A stretch of 22,787 nt of DNA from Bin87 sp034423115 (GTDB lineage: Bacteria > Chloroflexota > Dehalococcoidia > Lucifugimonadales > UBA3495). The position numbers and the translations under genes are program-made. Location of the stretch: NCBI GenBank assembly GCA_034423115.1, contig DAOUJD010000031.1:1-22787 (forward strand). Reading direction: 5' to 3'. Below the pieces are notes generated by a model. The model made no database searches. It was not told the DNA's origin and saw only the letters and a list, made by a program, of their open reading frames with translations. Of the stretch, positions 1 through 6,472 are shown in pieces (positions within the stretch are counted from its first letter, which is position 1; each line of letters begins with the position of its first letter).

Positions 1-954
1 GGGGAATTGGCCGCCTGCCTGGGTATTCCCTACCTGCGGTACTACGGCGAATTGGGGCCGCTGGGCGGGGCCGCCTGCGGCCTGGTCATACAGTCGGCGA
101 TGGCCGTTGCCCAAGGCGTGGTCAACAACGTGCTGGTGTATCGTTCAGTCAACGGCCGCTCCGGGCAACGCTACGGCTCTGGCACCGTCACCACCCGCCG
201 GGGCCTGGGCAGTTCCGCATTCACCGAGCCTTACGGCCTGTTGGTGCCGGGGCAATCCAGCGCACTGCGGGCGCGTCGCCACATGCACGAGTTCGGCACC
301 AAGATGGAGCATTTTGGCGAGGTGGCGGTGGCCTTCCGAAATAACGCCTGTCTCAATCCCAAGGCCATCATGCACGGGCGGCCCATCACCATGGAGGACT
401 ACCTGACCTCCAGAATGTTCTTCGACCCCCTGCACATACTGGACTGCGCGCTGGAGGCCGACGGGGCCAACGCTTTCGTCATCACCTCGGCGGAAAGGGC
501 GGCGAACCTGAAACAGCCGGCGGTGTACATAACCAGCGCTGCCCAAACGCTGCTGGCCGGTATGGGCGGGCACGGGCGTTCCTGGGAGGAAAGCGGCGGA
601 GCCCTGCTGGCCCCCGAGTTGTTCGGTGAGGCCGGGGTCACCCCGCAGGATATTGACGTGGTCGGCTTCTACGACCACTTCAGCCCGGTGATTATCACCA
701 AGCTGGAGGACTACGGTTTCTGCCAGCGCGGCGAGGGCGGGCCCTTCGTCGAAGGGGGCAGGATTGGAGTGGGCGGAGAACTGCCGGTCAACACTTCCGG
801 CGGGCATCTATCCGAGGCCTACCTTCAGGGCATGAACCAGATCATCGAAGTGGTGCGTCAGTTGCGGGGACAGTCGCCGGCCCAGGTGGAGGGCGCGGAG
901 TTGGGTCTGGTTGACAGTGGCGACGGCTCTGGCGCCCTGATACTGAGGAGGTGA
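1..954 (+). CDS. SCP-x/lipid-transfer-type thiolase (acetyl-CoA acetyltransferase family), 5' end cut by window
   Basis: The reading frame is open from the first base, so the true start lies outside the window; the TTG at position 7 is not a credible start. About 317 residues remain, while family members run to roughly 380-400, so the N-terminal part with the nucleophilic cysteine is missing. The C-terminal half is diagnostic: a 'GFYDHFSP' block, a glycine-rich 'PVNTSGGHLSEAYLQG' segment near the active-site histidine, and the closing 'VDSGDGSGALIL' strand, all as in the SCP-x-type thiolase branch. Such enzymes condense or cleave acyl-CoA thioesters. The next gene is the DUF35 protein that commonly partners these thiolases, and its ribosome binding site overlaps this stop codon, so the two are probably translationally coupled. 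The substrate cannot be told from sequence; lipid or side-chain beta-oxidation is plausible. Confidence 0.9.
   Translation, partial: GELAACLGIPYLRYYGELGPLGGAACGLVIQSAMAVAQGVVNNVLVYRSVNGRSGQRYGSGTVTTRRGLGSSAFTEPYGLLVPGQSSALRARRHMHEFGTKMEHFGEVAVAFRNNACLNPKAIMHGRPITMEDYLTSRMFFDPLHILDCALEADGANAFVITSAERAANLKQPAVYITSAAQTLLAGMGGHGRSWEESGGALLAPELFGEAGVTPQDIDVVGFYDHFSPVIITKLEDYGFCQRGEGGPFVEGGRIGVGGELPVNTSGGHLSEAYLQGMNQIIEVVRQLRGQSPAQVEGAELGLVDSGDGSGALILRR
945..953 (+). promoter_or_regulatory. Ribosome binding site for the DUF35 gene
   Basis: GAGGAGGTG lies across the thiolase stop codon and 8 nt before the GTG at 962. It is a near-complete anti-16S match and fixes GTG as the start of the next gene, because no in-frame ATG occurs until deep in that protein. 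Confidence 0.75.
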
Positions 955-961
955 GTCAGCT

Positions 962-1375
962 GTGACTACCGCTAATTTTCCCCTGCCGGTGCCCAACCTG
1001 GACAACCAGGAATTCTGGGACCAGTGCCGGCAGCGCCGACTGGTGCTGCGGCGTTGCCTGGACTGCCGTTCCTTCCACCATCCGCCAAGACCCAACTGCC
1101 CGGAGTGCGCTTCGTCCAACCTGGAGTGGGTGGAGTCGCCGGGGAAGGGCAAGGTCTACACCTACGTCATAACCCGCCAGCCGGTGAACCCGGCCTTCCG
1201 GGAGCGTCTCCCCTGGGGCGTGGTGGAAGTTGAGCTGGAGGAGGGTGTCCACCTCATCAGCAATCTGGTGGACTGTGACGCGGACGACATCGAGATCGGC
1301 ATGGAAGTGGAGGTGGTCTTTGAGGCGGTCAACGACGAGATAACCCTGCCCAAGTTCAGGAGAGTCGGACAGTAG
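962..1375 (+). CDS. Zn-ribbon/OB-fold (DUF35) thiolase partner protein
   Basis: A 137-residue protein with a GTG start supported by a strong ribosome binding site. It shows the two-part DUF35 architecture. The N-terminal rubredoxin-like zinc ribbon uses Cys32, Cys35, Cys46 and Cys49 (CX2C-X10-CX2C). A C-terminal OB fold follows (residues about 58-137), with the typical 'GKGKVYTYVITRQP' opening strand and a 'GMEVEV' turn. Family members form complexes with SCP-x-type thiolases and are proposed to bind the acyl-CoA or stabilise the enzyme. The adjacent thiolase and the 7-bp gap fit a two-gene operon. All four cysteines are present, so the ribbon should be intact. Confidence 0.92.
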   Translation: MTTANFPLPVPNLDNQEFWDQCRQRRLVLRRCLDCRSFHHPPRPNCPECASSNLEWVESPGKGKVYTYVITRQPVNPAFRERLPWGVVEVELEEGVHLISNLVDCDADDIEIGMEVEVVFEAVNDEITLPKFRRVGQ

Positions 1376-1707
1376 CCATATCCCCGCAGGGTTGCCCTGA
1401 CTTTCTCCCCGTCACAGTGTCAGTTCGGTGGGAATCAGGCGGCGGTTCTTGGCGTCGGCAGCTGGTGGTCCGAAATTGTTGAAATGATGAGTTGCTCGCT
1501 TCGTCCTGGTTCTCCAGCGAAGTCGGTCTAAAGCAAGGCGTGAAGACGGATTTCCATCACTTCAAAGCGGTTGGTCTACTAGTCGTGGGCGCATCTGATA
1601 TTGGCGTTTACTAGGTCCAATCCGTTACTGTCGAGACCGTGGACTAGCGCCCGATCAGGAGCGATAGTTATACCCCGATCCCTAACTCCCGCAGCCTAAA
1701 CCAAAGT
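1376..1707. other. Intergenic stretch without recognisable gene
   Basis: About 330 bases between the DUF35 gene and the first mobile-element inverted repeat. No open frame resembles a protein, I see no tRNA-like fold, and no convincing terminator hairpin with a T-run follows the stop codon. It may be decayed sequence at the edge of the insertion island. Confidence 0.5.
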
Positions 1708-1724
1708 CAAGGTGAAACCCGCAT
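1708..1724 (+). repeat. Left copy of 17-bp inverted repeat (IS630-like element end)
   Basis: CAAGGTGAAACCCGCAT here is matched perfectly, in inverse orientation, at 3800-3816. A second matching block, GGGTAGAAT, follows at 1732-1740 and 3784-3792 (inverse). Similarity then continues inward into the start of the transposase-like frames, so this is the outer end of one mobile-element copy. Confidence 0.7.
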
Positions 1725-1895
1725 CAGTGACGGGTAGAATGAGGAGTAACTGAGGCAGTTGGTCGGGAAATCGGAGGGGTCGTCGTGGACAAGGGGGGCG
1801 GGTAGTGCTGCTGGGACGGTGGCAGCTTGAGGAGGGCGACGTACGGCGGCGGATGTGGCGGGCGCCGATGTCTCGGGAAAGAGAGAGGTGGCACG

Positions 1896-1910
1896 TCCGC
1901 CTGTGGCGGA
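1896..1910. repeat. 15-bp palindrome TCCGCC-TGT-GGCGGA (copy 1)
   Basis: A 6-bp perfect stem around a 3-nt loop, lying inside the IS630-like frame between the residues encoding 'RERERWH' and 'CLLTQ'. Sister copies with loop TCT or AGA lie at 2423-2437 and 17694-17708. Confidence 0.7.
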
Positions 1911-1925
1911 TGCCTGCTGACCCAG

Positions 1926-1952
1926 AGCCTGTCCCGTGCTTGACACGGGGGA
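1926..1952 (+). repeat. 27-nt hairpin mini-element (copy 1)
   Basis: It starts AGCCTGTCC and contains CCCGTG-CTTGA-CACGGG, a 6-bp stem with a 5-nt loop at 1933-1949. At 27 nt it sits between an 'acc cag' and a 'tgg gcg' codon pair of the IS630-like frame, and it keeps the frame. Related copies lie at 2703-2729 and, inverted, at 2780-2806. Confidence 0.75.
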
Positions 1953-2422
1953 TGGGCGGCGGCAGTAGGCCGAGCCTTGGAACGGGATGCCCACACTATT
2001 GGCCAATGGTCCGGGGCATTGGCGGAAGGTGGTCCCAAGACGCTGGTTTTTGAACAGACTAGGCAGTGTCGTCGAAATAACTTGGCCCAGAGGGCCAGTG
2101 CTCGGATCTGGCAAATGGCGAGGAACGAAGCCGCTCTTTTGGCATACCGAGTTGCCACTCCTCGCCATTGTTTGAAGTCCAAGATTGCATTCTCAACCAA
2201 ATGACGCAGTCGGTATAGATCCCGGTCGTAGTGCCTGTGTTCGTTACGGTGGCTCCTGGGCGGTATCACCGGCTCCATACCCTGGGCCACTGCCTCAGCC
2301 ACGATGGCGTTGGTGTCGTAGCCTCGGTCGGCCAGCAGGTATTGGGCGTCCGGGTCTGCGGTCAGGAACGGGGCTTGGGTACAGTCCGCCAAGGTACCCT
2401 CGGTCAGAACCAGTCGTACCGG

Positions 2423-2437
2423 TCCGCCTCTGGCGGA
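2423..2437. repeat. 15-bp palindrome TCCGCC-TCT-GGCGGA (copy 2)
   Basis: Inserted in the IS5 transposase between the codons for 'LAVDAH' and 'PVRLVLTEG', where family members have a short 'GMP'-like link. It displaces the reading frame. Confidence 0.7.
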
Positions 2438-2553
2438 TGGGCATCCACGGCCAGGTGCAGTTTGCTGTTCAGCCCCCTTTAGTGCGGTCCATGGCCGGGT
2501 TGCCGCCATGAGACCCAGCCCCGTGGGGATGCACCTTGATGTAGCTGGCATCA

Positions 2554-2583
2554 ATCATCAACCATTCGATCATCAACCATTCA
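2554..2583. repeat. 15-bp tandem duplication in the IS5 transposase
   Basis: Two adjacent 15-bp copies (2554-2568 and 2569-2583, 14 of 15 identical) repeat the five residues 'EWLMI' just before the first catalytic Asp segment ('DASYIKV'). The duplication keeps frame but lengthens the strand leading to the active site. Confidence 0.8.
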
Positions 2584-2702
2584 AAGTCGGGATCGTCAAT
2601 CACCATCTCCAGAAGTTGGGCCCAGACGTCTCGGTCCCGCCAGCGGCAAAACCGCCGATGGGTGTTCTTCCAGTCCCCGTAGTCCGGTGGCAGATCCCAC
2701 CC

Positions 2703-2729
2703 GAGCCTGCCCCGTACTTGATACGGGGG
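2703..2729 (+). repeat. 27-nt hairpin mini-element (copy 2)
   Basis: It contains CCCGTA-CTTGA-TACGGG (2711-2727). Relative to copy 1 the closing pair changed from G-C to A-T on both arms, which is a compensatory change. It is a net in-frame insert in the IS5 transposase, adding about nine residues between 'RTGAP' and 'WDLPPDYG'. Confidence 0.75.
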
Positions 2730-2779
2730 CGCTCCCGTGCGCAATATCCAGAACACCGCGTCCAGAAACCGGCGATTGT

Positions 2780-2806
2780 CCCCGTGTCGCGGCACGGGGC
2801 AGGCTC
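2780..2806 (-). repeat. Hairpin mini-element (copy 3, inverted)
   Basis: Read on the - strand it begins GAGCCTGCCCC and folds as CCCCGTG-CCGCGA-CACGGGG, a 7-bp stem. It sits in the IS5 transposase just after the 'GKIGRPAQ' codons. The insert is about 25 nt, so it shifts the frame and separates the N-terminal segment from 'DNRRFLDAVF'. Confidence 0.72.
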
Positions 2807-3156
2807 TGGGCTGGTCGACCTATCTTGCCGGGTTCCCCGGGCAAATGAGGCCGCAAGCGCTCCCAAACCTGATCCGAAAGGTCATGACGACGATGCGATG
2901 CGGTCATCCCCCGACACCTCCCACAGCTCACTCATCACAACAACTTACCACCAACGGCCCAATTTGACGACACTGCCTAGTATGAAGCTGACTTTCGAGA
3001 ACGAGTTCGCCACCTGATTACCCATAATCCCTTCGGGTGGCAATCAGGACACAGCTGATGGGCGGTCGGGTTGCGCTGAGAAAACGCTCTGCCACCAGAG
3101 CTTTTGACGGATAAGTGTGGAGAATCAAACGAACGCAGAGGAGACCAAGATCCCCG

Positions 3157-3639
3157 ATGGCTTACGAAATGGAAGGCATCAATCCCAGCCATTCCGTCGG
3201 AGATGAGATCACCTTCAACGTCTTCCACTGGCCACCTATCGTGGATTACTGCCGTACCGTAGCACCCGACATCATGGACAAGTTGCCCGATTGGTTATCC
3301 AACGATGGCCAAGGATTGCAGCATCAGGACGCGGCGGAACTGGGACGCTTGCTGCTCGCATCTCTTCTGGACGGTCATTTCGAGTATGTATCAGCAAGCT
3401 TCAACGAAGAAGATTATCTGGTGCAACCGGAGCTGCTGGGCAACGCCATGTTCAAAACTGCGTCAGCCCAGAAGGAAGGGATCAAACCGGCCGGCAGCTT
3501 CGAGTTGAACCGGGACCACCCCACGCAGTTTTCCCTATTTCTCGGAGTATGTGGAGTATTCCGAATCCGATCATGCTCTTCTCTGCAACTAAGTTTTTAC
3601 CTTTGGATTGGCCATTATCAAAATAAGGATCCACCTTGA
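3157..3639 (+). CDS. Hypothetical protein, probably 3'-truncated
   Basis: Unrecognised. The ATG at 3157 follows a plausible ribosome binding site (GAGGAGA at 3138-3144), so it is preferred over an upstream in-frame start at 3115. Residues 1 to about 115 look like a genuine soluble, acidic protein ('DEITFNVFHWPPIVDYC', 'LGRLLLASLLDGHFEYVSA'). The last 40 or so residues change character (Cys/Arg/Ser-rich, then 'YLWIGHYQNKDPP'), as expected if the frame runs into foreign sequence near the inverted IS630-like remnant that begins around 3640. A functional form may therefore have been longer. No domain can be named. Confidence 0.4.
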   Translation: MAYEMEGINPSHSVGDEITFNVFHWPPIVDYCRTVAPDIMDKLPDWLSNDGQGLQHQDAAELGRLLLASLLDGHFEYVSASFNEEDYLVQPELLGNAMFKTASAQKEGIKPAGSFELNRDHPTQFSLFLGVCGVFRIRSCSSLQLSFYLWIGHYQNKDPP

Positions 3640-3784
3640 GACAAAATGCCCCACGCGCCCGATACATCCGCCGTCGTACCTCAGCCTTATCCATCCGCCA
3701 CCGTTCCAGCAGCGTCCCCGTCTCCGTCGTGCCCAACTGCAACCCCACTCCGATTAGCTCGCTGAACACCTCAATTCTCGCCAA
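3640..3784 (-). pseudogene. Second IS630-like transposase remnant, inverted
   Basis: The - strand frame from a TTG at 3784 reads 'EVFSELIGVGLQLGTTETG', then 'TLLERWRMDKAEVRRRMYR'. This parallels the left remnant's 'LLGRWQLEEGDVRRRMWR'. Outward lie the shared GGGTAGAAT block and the 17-bp inverted repeat. After 'RARGAF' the similarity stops and the sequence becomes unrelated, so only the first 150 or so bases of this copy survive. Confidence 0.55.
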
Positions 3785-3799
3785 TTCTACCCAACCCCA

Positions 3800-3816
3800 A
3801 TGCGGGTTTCACCTTG
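3800..3816 (-). repeat. Right copy of the 17-bp inverted repeat
   Basis: Exact reverse complement of 1708-1724. The pair brackets a 2.1-kb island containing two IS630-like 5' ends facing each other, the IS5 element and the small hypothetical gene. Confidence 0.7.
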
Positions 3817-4122
3817 GCTTCGATTTAGGAGGCATCGCTCTGCTTGGGGTGGCGCCTCTTTGGTTGTAGAAGCGCTAGAAGTTGTCGGCTGAGCATCGAG
3901 TGCCCTGTCGCCAAGCACAACATAAGCACGGCGCAAAAGGTGGTCTCGTTACGCGGAATTCACACCGACGCAACCTCGAAGTCACAAATTTGCAATTTGG
4001 CAGTAACACGACGGCACTACCGTTTATGTCAGCAACAACGTCAGGTACCCGACAGACCCGTGCTATGGAAATGGCGGAAATCTGACTTTGATAGAAAATC
4101 TCCAGAGGAGGAAACACCCCCG
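3817..4122. other. Leader region upstream of urtA
   Basis: About 300 bases between the mobile-element end and urtA. The urtA frame happens to stay open upstream to 3844, but that extension has no protein-like character and the lipoprotein signal peptide sets the start at 4123. A promoter for the 11-kb nitrogen cluster should lie here. I cannot point to a convincing -35/-10 pair or a known riboswitch consensus. Confidence 0.45.
4105..4111 (+). promoter_or_regulatory. urtA ribosome binding site
   Basis: GAGGAGG, 11 nt before the ATG at 4123. It is the strongest such site in the cluster and supports starting UrtA immediately before its signal peptide. Confidence 0.75.
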
Positions 4123-5433
4123 ATGTCACTTACCGGTTTAGCAAAACTGCCCGCACTGATGCGGTTCGCGCTGGTTGGCGTGGCCGCCGTTTTAATGTCC
4201 GTCATGCTGGCCGCCTGCGGTTCCGAGCCGCCTCCCGCACCGGCCGCAGCGCCCCCCGCACAATCGTCATCGGCCCCGGCAAGTGCGCCTGCCGCCGCTC
4301 CGGAGTCCGATACCATCAAGGTGGGTATCCTGCACTCGCTGTCCGGCACCATGTCGATCAGCGAAACGGCCGTGCATGACGCCGAACTGCTCGCCATTGA
4401 AGAGATCAATGCCAGCGGCGGCGTGATGGGTAAGCAGTTGGAGGTTGTGATCGAAGACGGAGCCTCCGACTGGCCGACCTTCGCCGAAAAGGCGCGCAAA
4501 CTGCTCCAGGAAGACGAGGTTGCCGTGGTATTTGGCGGATGGACCAGCGCCAGCCGAAAGGCGATGCTGCCGGTATTCGAAGCCAACAACGGCCTGCTGT
4601 TCTACCCGGTCCAGTACGAAGGGTTGGAGACCTCTCCCAACATCTTCTACACGGGCGCGACGACCAACCAGCAGATCGTGCCGGCGGTTGAATACCTGCT
4701 GGGCGAGGGCAAGACCAAGTTCTACCTGCTTGGTTCCGATTACGTTTTCCCACGGACGTCCAACCTGATCATCAACAAGCAGTTGGAGGCAGCAGGCATC
4801 GAGGCCGTGGGCGAGGAGTACACCCCGCTGGGCCACACCGAGTACAGCACCGTTATCGCCAAAATCAGGGCCGCCGAGCCCGACGTGGTGTTCAACACGC
4901 TGAACGGCGACTCTAACGTGGCGTTCTTCAAGCAACTCAAGGACGCCGGCATCACCGCCGAGGATCTTCCTACCATCTCAGTTAGCGTCGCCGAGGAAGA
5001 GATCACAGGCATCGGCGCCGACAACATCGCGGGACACCTGGTTGCCTGGAACTACTTCCAGACCACCGACACTCCCGAAAACGTCAAGTTCGTCTCAGCA
5101 TTCAAGGCCAAGTATGGCGAGAACCGCGTAACCGACGATCCCATCGAGGCTGGCTACTTCGGCGTTTACCTGTGGAAAGCCGCCGTGGAAAAGGCCGGGA
5201 CCACCGATGTCGCCGCCGTGAAGGAGGCCGCCAAGGGCATCCAGTTCGCCGCTCCGGGTGGATTGGTGACCATCCACAACGAGAACCAGCACGTCTCCAA
5301 GACCGTCCGCATCGGTAGCGTGCGCGATGACGGGCAGATCGACGAGATCTGGAACTCCGGCGCGCCCGTGGTGCCGGACCCCTACCTGGACACCTACGCC
5401 TGGGCCGCCGGCCTCCGGGAACTGGCCCAGTAA
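4123..5433 (+). CDS. urtA: Urea ABC transporter substrate-binding lipoprotein UrtA
   Basis: 436 residues. A hydrophobic signal segment (residues 14-31) ends in lipobox LAAC with Cys32 as the lipidation site. A flexible Ala/Pro/Ser linker follows (about 35-60), then the periplasmic-binding type-I fold. Hallmarks of the UrtA branch rather than general LivJ are 'GILHSLSGTMSISETAV', 'VVFGGWTSASRKAMLPV', 'LLFYPVQYEGLETSPNIF' and 'YVFPRTSN'. It binds extracellular urea and delivers it to UrtBC. It is the first gene of the cluster, followed by a 135-bp gap containing a hairpin before urtB. The Ala/Pro linker behind the lipid anchor resembles Chloroflexota lipoproteins. Confidence 0.95.
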   Translation: MSLTGLAKLPALMRFALVGVAAVLMSVMLAACGSEPPPAPAAAPPAQSSSAPASAPAAAPESDTIKVGILHSLSGTMSISETAVHDAELLAIEEINASGGVMGKQLEVVIEDGASDWPTFAEKARKLLQEDEVAVVFGGWTSASRKAMLPVFEANNGLLFYPVQYEGLETSPNIFYTGATTNQQIVPAVEYLLGEGKTKFYLLGSDYVFPRTSNLIINKQLEAAGIEAVGEEYTPLGHTEYSTVIAKIRAAEPDVVFNTLNGDSNVAFFKQLKDAGITAEDLPTISVSVAEEEITGIGADNIAGHLVAWNYFQTTDTPENVKFVSAFKAKYGENRVTDDPIEAGYFGVYLWKAAVEKAGTTDVAAVKEAAKGIQFAAPGGLVTIHNENQHVSKTVRIGSVRDDGQIDEIWNSGAPVVPDPYLDTYAWAAGLRELAQ

Positions 5434-5488
5434 CCACGCCCGCCACTCGGGGCTGCCCGCAATCGAGCCGCCCCGAACGTCAATAACC

Positions 5489-5527
5489 GTGGATGGCGTC
5501 CGGCCATATCGGCAGAACGCCGTCCAC
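5489..5527 (+). promoter_or_regulatory. Intercistronic hairpin between urtA and urtB
   Basis: GTGGATGGCGT (5489-5499) pairs with ACGCCGTCCAC (5517-5527): an 11-bp stem with one G-T wobble and a 17-nt loop that can itself pair CCG with CGG. No T-run follows, so it is more likely an mRNA-stability or partial-attenuation structure than a full terminator. Such hairpins after the binding-protein gene commonly raise its expression over the permease genes. Confidence 0.6.
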
Positions 5528-5568
5528 GCACCCGCCTCCGAAAACTCAAACTCCTCTACGGCCACAAT

Positions 5569-6465
5569 ATGGAAGTTTGGGCGCTACAACTGTTCAACGG
5601 GCTCAGCCTGAGTTCCATCCTGCTGCTGATCGCGTTGGGACTCTCCCTGTCCTTTGGGTTGATGAACGTCATCAACCTGGCCCACGGCGAGTTCATCATG
5701 ATCGGCGCATACACCACGTACGCGCTGCAGCAGGCCGCCCTTCGATTCACCGGCGACGCCCAGTCGAGCATCACCTTCCTGATCGCCATACCCGCGTCTT
5801 TCGTGATTGCAGGAGCGGCCGGTTACCTGGTGGAGAACGCCCTGATCCGCTTCCTTTACCGCCGTCCGCTCGACACGCTGCTCGCGACGTGGGGAGTCGG
5901 CCTGTTCCTCCAGCAATTGGCCCGTTCGATTTTCGGCGCTCCCAACGTGCAGGTCGTGGCTCCATCCTGGTTGGGCGGCGCGGTTACCGTGTCCTCTGAC
6001 CTCGTCCTCCCCATGAAACGAATATTTATCCTCGGCCTGGTCACCGCTTGCATAGGCGGCCTGTACTGGTACATGTACCGTTCCAGCGAGGGGCGCAGGA
6101 TGCGCGGCGTGATGCAGAACCGGGAGATGGCTTCCAGCCTGGGCGTATCAACCCGCCGTGTGGACAGTTTCACCTTCGCCCTGGGTTCCGGCCTGGCCGG
6201 TGTCGCCGGTTGTGCCCTCACACTCATCGGACCCATAGGCCCATCACTGGGAACTTTCTACATCGTGGACGCATTCATTGTCGTTATCCTTGGCGGCCTC
6301 GGACAGGTTCCCGGCACCATCCTGGCCGCGCTGATCATCGGGATGCTGAACACCCTTTTCGAGTTCGGCACCACCGCCGTGGTAGGCAAGGTGCTGGTGT
6401 TCGCCATGGTGATCCTGTTCTTGCAATGGCGGCCCGCCGGCTTGATGCGGGCCAAGGGGCGGTAG
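5569..6465 (+). CDS. urtB: Urea ABC transporter permease UrtB
   Basis: 298 residues, a polytopic inner-membrane permease of the LivH/UrtB branch. The family signature 'NVINLAHGEFIMIGAYTTY' is at residues about 25-43, the conserved cytoplasmic-loop motif 'RRMRGVMQNREMASSLGVS' at about 176-194, and 'IVVILGGLGQVPGTILAAL' at about 237-255. It pairs with UrtC to form the urea channel. No clear ribosome binding site precedes the ATG, and the upstream hairpin may matter for its translation. It is short compared with UrtB forms that carry a long N-terminal extension, but complete for the core permease fold. Confidence 0.94.
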   Translation: MEVWALQLFNGLSLSSILLLIALGLSLSFGLMNVINLAHGEFIMIGAYTTYALQQAALRFTGDAQSSITFLIAIPASFVIAGAAGYLVENALIRFLYRRPLDTLLATWGVGLFLQQLARSIFGAPNVQVVAPSWLGGAVTVSSDLVLPMKRIFILGLVTACIGGLYWYMYRSSEGRRMRGVMQNREMASSLGVSTRRVDSFTFALGSGLAGVAGCALTLIGPIGPSLGTFYIVDAFIVVILGGLGQVPGTILAALIIGMLNTLFEFGTTAVVGKVLVFAMVILFLQWRPAGLMRAKGR

Positions 6466-6472
6466 CCGGACC

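Larger units (their letters stand above)
1741..2058 (+). pseudogene. Broken IS630-like transposase, N-terminal helix-turn-helix part
   Basis: Pieces of one protein appear in the + frames: 'LLGRWQLEEGDVRRRMWRA', then 'RERERWH', then 'ALERDAHTIGQWSGALAEG' and 'GGPKTLVFEQT'. Together they read like the helix-turn-helix N-terminus of IS630-family transposases. Two short palindromic inserts, at about 1896-1910 and 1926-1952, interrupt it. Skipping the second joins 'CLLTQ' directly to 'WAAAVGRALERDAHTIGQW', giving a sensible protein. The frame is then cut at 2059-2062 by an IS5-family element; past that element no catalytic domain is recognisable. No start codon can be assigned. The IS630 family call rests on motif recall only and is moderately secure. 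Confidence 0.6.
2063..2907 (-). pseudogene. IS5-family DDE transposase, frameshifted
   Basis: Read from ATG at 2907, the protein opens 'MTASHRRHDLSDQVWERL' and continues through 'DNRRFLDAVFWILRTGAP', 'DLPPDYGDWKNTHRRFCRW', 'DASYIKVHPHGAGSHGG' (first catalytic Asp), 'LLADRGYDTNAIV' (second Asp) and 'RHLVENAILDFKQWRG' (catalytic Glu region). These pieces lie in three frames. The disruptions are a hairpin insert near 2780-2806 that shifts frame, an in-frame 27-nt insert near 2703-2729, a 15-bp tandem duplication at 2554-2583, a G5 run at 2472-2480 where one more G would restore frame, and a palindrome at 2423-2437 that shifts frame. The G-run could be a programmed-frameshift site, as in some IS5-family elements, but the other breaks indicate decay. 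No stop codon lies before the element's end. Confidence 0.85.
2059..2980 (-). mobile_element. IS5-family insertion sequence with CTAG target duplication
   Basis: The element proper spans 2063-2976 (914 bp). Its ends are the perfect 11-bp inverted repeat GCAGTGTCGTC (2063-2073) and GACGACACTGC (2966-2976), flanked on both sides by CTAG (2059-2062 and 2977-2980). CTAG fits the 4-bp YTAR target duplication known for the IS5 group. The enclosed - strand transposase is of the IS5 family. The insertion point lies inside the IS630-like transposase remnant, so this element arrived second. Its transposase is broken, so autonomous movement now is unlikely. Confidence 0.88.

Noticed and set aside
2977..3228. 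83-codon frame on the - strand with a 'CPDCHPKG' motif
   Set aside because: The CxxC hint is isolated, the frame is antisense to the better-supported 3157 gene, and nothing supports a start.
3844..4122. In-frame upstream extension of UrtA by 93 codons
   Set aside because: The signal peptide, lipobox and strong ribosome binding site all place the start at 4123; the extension does not look like protein.
3817..4122. Riboswitch in the urtA leader
   Set aside because: I looked for guanidine- and glutamine-type conserved segments and did not see them; no other known aptamer is recognisable.
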